Part shown: positions 58,560 through 64,000 of the stretch, piece after piece
Numbering within the stretch: the stretch's first letter is position 1
Layout: each line of letters starts with the position of its first letter
Origin: Uranotaenia lowii
Taxonomy: Eukaryota > Arthropoda > Insecta > Diptera > Culicidae
DNA: 64,000 nucleotides
Direction: 5' to 3'
Assembly (NCBI RefSeq): GCF_029784155.1
Contig: NC_073692.1
Location: 276,559,913-276,623,912 of the forward strand
Position numbers and translations under genes: made by a program
The notes under the pieces: generated by a model
Databases searched by the model: none
What the model saw: the letters and a program-made list of their open reading frames with translations, nothing else
Told to the model about the DNA's origin: nothing

Positions 58560-59983
58560 CTATTTAATTTTTTGTTGTCAGATTTTGCAGCTTCACTATA
58601 CCGACGTCAGGTGGCGAATCTGAAAAATTTGACAAAAAATGTCCTGTAGGAAAAATGTACCTGTTTAGCCCGATTTTATCGTAGAAATTGCCGGTATTTT
58701 TTAAAGATGCGCACTCTGGAATCGACATTGCGTACTGTGGAAAAATGATCCAGAAAACGAAATCGAGTGTCCAGTCAGTATCATCAGTGCACTCTGTGAA
58801 TGCACTCTTCGTCGATTCTAGCACAATTGCGAATTGACGTTCTCCCTCACTTGCGATTCTCTGTTATTGTTTACATTTGCCACGCAGTTCGTCAGTCTAA
58901 CTTAATCGCCGCGGTATCATTTTCGGTCGTCGCGAGTGAGTTTCAACACAAACAAATATTAACACTACCGACGTTCTAGTAGAAAATGTTGAAGGATTCC
59001 GACGATTCAATCATAGCGCGGGATCGACGATCACTGGAAAGGTAAATTTCATCACGCGGGGAAGAACACTTAGTGATGTCATACTTGCCAGAAAGCGCAG
59101 GCTGGAGAACCCCTTTGTCAGAGACAAACTCAGGACCGGGAAGACTGTTGACGATGGCAGGAAATGGCGTGACTGAGACTAAGGGCTCAGGAGTCTTCGT
59201 GGTTCCTAGTTCGCTACGTCCAGGTGCTGGAGGCCCAGAAGAAGCCGTAGGATTAACGAGGATCGGAAGATTTGACGGGATGCATCTGTGGGGGGACGGA
59301 AACAGCATACGCGAATGGCAAGTTCTTGACATAAGCTGGTACCTGTAAAAGAGCCCTGGAGAACCCCGTCACCTCCAACGAACTCAAAGCCAGGACGACT
59401 GAAGACGCAGGCAGGAAATAGCGCGAGTTGATGGGCTCCACTCTAACCGACATCTTTGTGCACTGGGTCCTGTACGATTTAAAATGAAACATATCTTCTA
59501 GTGGAGCCGTCTACGCCTTTGGGAAGCAACCGTTTCACATCTTCCTGCATGGTTGAATCCAGGCAGCACGAAACTATTTTTTTCAACATCAGCGTCCGTG
59601 ATCTGAGCTGAAGACAGCCAAAACTTGAGTGTCGGGAGCGAGGTACGATAAACAGGTGTATATGGCTCTTGGGAATCCCAAGTTGGGACTCAATATGATG
59701 CTCCGGGAACGTGTTTCACTTCATAAATTATTTTTCGATTCATCAAATCATCCAATTCAATTCGAGTATTTTGAGGATTAAACCACCCTTGAAAAAAATC
59801 AATTCAGAAACATTTTGAAAATGTTCTTCAATTCTAACATTCACTTTTTACTGAAACTTCCTTCATCTGGAGACACTTTCGAACAAAACATGTTAATATT
59901 AAAATCCTACACTGAAAAATATATGATTAAATGTAAACCTGCATTCAAAAATACCATTGTTCAAACTTTTATTTTCACATTTA
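58560..59983. other. Anonymous sequence with a diverged GC-rich direct repeat
   Basis: Between 59090 and 59460 two related stretches begin CTGGAGAACCCC (59102 and 59359) and share AACTCA, CAGGA and GGCAGGAAAT(G/A)GCG in the same order, about 257 bp apart. They look like diverged tandem copies of unknown origin. The rest is featureless. Confidence 0.4.
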
Positions 59984-60178
59984 TTTATTTTATTTACATA
60001 GTATTCCGTCTTACGACATAACTTGACGAACATAATTCCTAAAATTCACTCGGTTCATAGCAACCGTTCTCCAATTTCTCGGGCACCCCACGTTCACCAG
60101 ATCACGCTCCAGTTGGTCTAACCACCTCGCTCGTTGCGCCCCCTCTCGTCTTGTTCCTACCGGATTCGTAGCGAACGT
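59984..60178 (-). mobile_element. 5'-truncated LINE 3' end (195 bp)
   Basis: The minus strand encodes a LINE C-terminus of the form RARWLDQLERDL ... NWRTVAMNR, then a short 3' untranslated region ending in AATAAAATAAATAA. The 13-bp direct repeat ATTTTCACATTTA flanks it (59971-59983 and 60179-60191). The WxD...RDL...NWR pattern is seen at the end of RTE- and Jockey-type reverse transcriptases. It is a dead-on-arrival insertion. Confidence 0.75.
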
Positions 60179-60191
60179 ATTTTCACATTTA

Positions 60192-61669
60192 AATAACTAT
60201 GAATAATGTCCAATTTTTTATTGCTTAGTATCCAATGAAACAAATAGAGTTACATAGATATATCCCTATAGTACACGAATTGCTATCCTGAATGCGTAAA
60301 TTTCAATTTCTGGGGCTGATTCCACATTGAAAATATCGAATAAAATGACAGAAAAAATATAAATTCGAAGATTAAAGAATTTGGCTCCTGATAGAAAAAT
60401 ATTATTTTACATAAAAACAATCCAAACATTGGATTAATGAAAAATTACCCTGCTACACATAACGAACAAATTCCACTTACGCTAGCAATTTTTCCCTTGT
60501 TTTTACTACTCGTACTGCTAACATGAAAACCGATGGACAATTCCAGAAATTGACCAGCCTCCAAACCTGCACCCGCGCACGCTATCTGGAATGTCAACAT
60601 AAAAAATGGGATTAAAAATAAATATTGACCGAGTTACTTTTGCCAGTCTCCCGTGTGCTGTGCGTGCATATCGGTCCAGAATTGGCACGTTCGATTCGAC
60701 GCCATCCTGTAGCTACTGGAGTGTGGCAAGGCCTGGCCGGGTTTCGACCAAACTAAGATGTAGATACCTACCTGTCGTGTGTCCTGTGCCTATGCGTTGT
60801 GTATCTACTTGTATGTGCTTTTTTGCTGGTCAACAGGATATGCGTGAGTGGGGAAGGACGCCCCCTATATGTGGAGGCTTCCGGTAGTGGTAAACCGAAG
60901 GCGCCAACAACCCGAAGTCGAGGCCAGAACGTTTCATTGCCATTTTATTGGTATCCGTTGCGTTTTTGTTGATTTACGGTAGCCGTGCGGTGTGTGTGGT
61001 TTTATGCTTTGGTTACCCTGTTTGGGGACAGCCAATAAATTATGCACTCTATCGATAGTTCGAGGCCGGGTACATTTTCCGCATACTTAGCAAAAATGCT
61101 GGCTCTGCAAGGATACCTAGGGCTTAGGAGTATTTATTGTTTATGATATGTATTGGACTGTACGAAGTTAGTTTTTTTATTCAAAGCGCAGAAGGAACTC
61201 TTAGAGCTAAAACACTTTTAGAAAACAGTTATGTAAATTTTCCAAATGAAACATTTTATCGAAAATAATTTTGATATGAGTACTTTGATTTAACACCTAA
61301 ACGCCGAAATGAAATGAAACCCCTATCGTTATTAAAAAAAATTATTGTAATCATCATATTTCCTAATAATCTTTAACCTTCAATTTATTTGAATTTTATG
61401 ACAGAATGATCTAAACTTTGACCTAACAGTTTTGCACGACCTCGAAAGTGAAATTTTCCCTTGATTTACCAACTGTCTCAACTATCGATAGGACGTTTCA
61501 GTAGATGGTATTTTATATTAAGTAAGCCCAGTGTTTCCCGATTGATCTAGCTCCGATTTACTTACCTACTTGTAGATCGGAACCTTTTGAAATGAAATTG
61601 ATGAAGCATAATGCAAGAAAATAGTTTTTTGAGACACTATTTCAAGTTCATCTGTCTATTTATGCGTAC
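60192..61669. other. Anonymous sequence
   Basis: No gene recognised. The part 60560-61080 is less AT-rich and non-repetitive and may be host unique sequence; a 93-codon frame in it has no domain I know. Confidence 0.4.
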
Positions 61670-62344
61670 AGAATTATTTAATCAATTCTTGGAGCATAAC
61701 ATTTTTCCTCAAGAGTGGAAAAAAGTGAGGGTCATTGCTATCCAAAAGCGTGGAAAACCAGCGTCCGATCCGAGTTCGTACCGTCCAATAGCGATGTTGT
61801 CTTGTATACGCAAATTGATGGAAAAAATGATTTTGTTTCGTTTGGATAAATGGGAAGAAACAAATGGCCTCCTTTCAAATACTCAATTTGGCTTTCGAAG
61901 GGGCAAAGGGACAAACGATTGTCTTGCTTTGCTGTCTTCAGAAATACAAATGGCGTACGCGAAACGAAAGCAAATGGCTTCAGTGTTTCTAGACATAGAG
62001 GATCTTTTGATGCAGTCTCAATTAAGGTGTTGTCAGACAAGTTGCACTCCCGGGGTCTGCCACCTCTTTTGAACAACAATTTATACAGCTTGCTTTGTGA
62101 AACACATTTGAACTTTGCTTACGGAGATATTGCAGTTAGCAGGACCTCTTACATGGGCCTCCCGCATGGCTCATGTTTGAGTCCACTTTTGTACAACTTT
62201 TACGTTAGTGACATCGACAGTTGTCTCTCTGAAGGCTGCACTTTAAGACAACTTGCAGATGACGGCGGGGTGTCTGTCACAGGATCTACTGAGTCTCATC
62301 TGCACAGACCTTTACAAGATACTTTAGACAGATTGTCATCCTGC
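61670..62344 (+). pseudogene. I-clade LINE ORF2 remnant, RT part
   Basis: The plus strand carries the RT of a close relative of the intact LINE at 28.3-34.2 kb, from LFNQFLEHNIFPQEW through QFGFRRGKG and GLPHGSCLSP (His replacing Gln) to the catalytic LADDGGVS. A small indel near 62000 shifts the frame, so it reads as two overlapping segments. It is truncated upstream within RT and broken downstream by a GC-rich insertion. Confidence 0.9.
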
Positions 62345-63316
62345 TCTGCGACGTAGTTCTACCTCCCCGTGGTGCAGAGTGGAAACGTGTCTACAGACTT
62401 GTCACCTGTAGATGTACGGCCAAGAGAACTACACGTCACACTTGGTACAGTCAGCTACCGACGGGCTGCGTGCCGAGTGTGGCAAAAACGTGGTGCGACT
62501 GGGCACCCTGGTACCAGTGCTCAGTTGCAAGAGGGAGGGGTCGTAACGTGTATCGGGTAGTCGCGACCCCGATATGCGGGACGACCAAATGTTTGGCGAG
62601 TTTCGATCGATCTGCCTTTTGGGGAGGTTCCTGGCCCCGATTCGCGGATACGATTGACTCACGACAGACAGAGGGGCCTTGTGCCGTAACATGTGGCGCC
62701 CAGTGGATGGGCCTCAGGTTGAGTCTCGAAGAGTCGAGATGGAGAAAAAGGATGTGTGGTTATCTCCAGACCCGAGGAGAGGCGAGTTGTTCTCGTCTCG
62801 AATTGGGTCAAGAGACGTTATGATCGAGGGCTCTCGAGACACGAGGAGAGGTGGGTATAGACGCCTCAATTCGTGTCAAGAGGAGGAATGTGAGGGGGTC
62901 TCGAGTCACGAGGAGAGACGAGTCAAGACGGCTCAATTTGTGACAAGAGACCGAATGTGTGGGACTCGAGTCACGAGTAGCGGCGAACGAACTGCCAACC
63001 CGTAAATCGTGAATCGTGACAAAGAGTGGATGATGATTGCTGGTGTAGGACGTATAAAACGAGTATTTGCCGTGGAGCGCATTGCGCGAGTATGGTCTCC
63101 CATCCCTGGGTACAGCCTTCGTTGCAGGTCCGGATGGAAATTAAGGCCAGAGGCCCCAGGTGGATTTTATGGCGTAGGGGTACATAGTATCATGAGTCGT
63201 CCAATTGCACCCATGGACCCAGAGTAGCAAACTAAGGGGAACGTGGTGGCTTGCCGTGCCTTGGAATGCAATCCGTAAAAAGGATTAACCACCTAGGTGA
63301 TCAACTAATAAAAAAA
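62345..63316 (+). mobile_element. GC-rich, poly(A)-ended insertion of unknown type
   Basis: About 970 bp of distinctly GC-richer sequence replace roughly 900 bp of the LINE remnant. It ends CTAATAAAAAAAC, suggesting a retroposed 3' end on the plus strand. Near the end, TGCCTTGGAATGCAATCC and AACCACCTAGGTGATC look like a LINE 3' untranslated region; an R1-type origin is possible but I cannot establish it. Inside are about three tandem units of 65-69 bp. No RT motif is present. Confidence 0.45.
62769..62985. repeat. Three-copy 65-69-bp tandem repeat
   Basis: Units start at 62769, 62838, 62905 and partly 62970 with GA(C/T)(C/A)CGAGGAGAG-like sequence, followed by CTCAATT(C/T)GTG-like sequence and CAAGAGA. 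Confidence 0.7.
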
Positions 63317-64000
63317 CATAGCGGAGTTAGCAGCGGACAACGTCGCTTCAAGGCCAGTTAGGCACTACTATATTGTAACGGATAGTCTGAGTTCTGTAGA
63401 AGCAATCCACTCAATAAAACCGGGAAAGCACTCGCCATACTTCTTCGAGAAGATACGGGATAGCTTGAGTGCTTTATAAAAACGTCGCTTTACCATCACC
63501 TTTGTTTGGGTTTCCTCCCATTGCTCGATAGAGGGTAATGAGAAGGCAGACTCTCTGGCAAAGGTGGGGGCGATGGAAGGCGACACGTATCAGTGTGAAA
63601 TTGCCTTCAACGAATTTTACTTTTTGGTTCGAAGAAACTCTCTTGTCAACTGGCAGTGTAAATGGAACGAGGATAAGTTGGGTCGGTGGCTGCACTCGAT
63701 TATCCCAAGGGTAAGCCTTAAACCATGGTTAAATAGATTGGACCTGAGTCGAGATTTTATTCGCATATTTTCCCGTCTCATGTACAATCATTACTCCTTA
63801 GCTGGCAGCAATTTGTGTAGTTGCGGCCAAGGTTATGACGACATCGAACATATTGTTTGATCGTGCGAGGTCCATATTGTCGCTAGAACGAATTTTATAG
63901 ACTTCCTTAGGGCCCGAGGAAAACCACCCCATGTCCCAGTGAGAGATGTGCTGGCTCTGATAGACTTGGACCACATGTTCGAAATATACCTTTTCCTAAA
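63317..64000 (+). pseudogene. I-clade LINE ORF2 remnant, RNase H and C-terminus, cut by window end
   Basis: This continues the remnant at 61670 after the insertion. It resumes within RNase H (VTDSLSSVEAIHS) and has EGNEKADSLAK, the C-terminal LKPWLNRLDLSRDF and the Cys-rich CSCGQGYDDIEH. A TAA replaces a Ser codon near 63477, and a TGA replaces the Trp codon near 63858. A few codons are deleted near 63800. About 900 bp of the ORF between RT and RNase H are missing. The window ends about ten codons before the expected stop. Confidence 0.9.

Overview
This window looks like AT-rich, gene-poor nuclear DNA from an insect, most likely a mosquito. The evidence is a mixture of element types common in dipteran genomes: DD37E mariner-family transposases, an I-clade LINE with an RNase H domain, a mag-like Ty3 retrotransposon, Penelope-like elements, hAT, piggyBac-like and Harbinger-like elements, and tRNA-headed SINEs ending in ACAT repeats. 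I found no host protein-coding gene, rRNA gene or genuine tRNA gene that I can defend. The species is inferred only to family level.

Layout. 0-13.5 kb: a small Harbinger-like MITE, then a TA microsatellite split by a long-inverted-repeat element (3147-9470). That element holds a hAT-like element (4334-8354), which holds a TTAA-flanked MITE (5577-6308). Another Harbinger-like MITE (10042-10521) is followed by a head-to-head palindrome of two truncated Penelope-like elements (10694-13527), with hammerhead-like motifs at both outer ends. 13.5-18.6 kb is mostly featureless. 18.6-23.3 kb is a complete but doubly broken Ty3/mag-like retrotransposon with 138-bp LTRs.

24.1-34.5 kb is a four-level nest: a TA-flanked MITE, split by a hAT element with a decayed FAM200/ZBED-like transposase, split by a DD37E mariner, split in its terminal repeat by an apparently intact 5.9-kb I-clade LINE. 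The LINE keeps two ORFs, a promoter-like start, a polyadenylation signal and a poly(A) tail. Each layer is supported by its own target-site duplication. 36.6-37.5 kb holds an older DD37E remnant. 37.7-39.5 kb holds a non-coding LTR element built around nine 80-bp tandem repeats. 39.6-43.0 kb is another three-level nest (TTAA, TA and 9-bp duplications).

43.7-46.8 kb contains a TA-flanked MITE with a SINE inside it, a Harbinger-like pair of ends, and a second SINE with the same head but a different body. 49.45-55.1 kb is a 5.6-kb array of the 9-mer ACAAAAATG (about 620 copies) with recurring variant cassettes. 55-61.6 kb is mainly anonymous, with a possible copia relic and a 5'-truncated LINE tail. 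61.7 kb to the window end is a second, decayed I-clade LINE on the opposite strand, interrupted by a GC-rich, poly(A)-ended insertion.

The genes do not form a pathway. The window records successive insertions, and only the I-clade LINE looks possibly able to move now. All coordinates, duplications and motifs were read by eye; family names rest on motif recognition and no database search was run.
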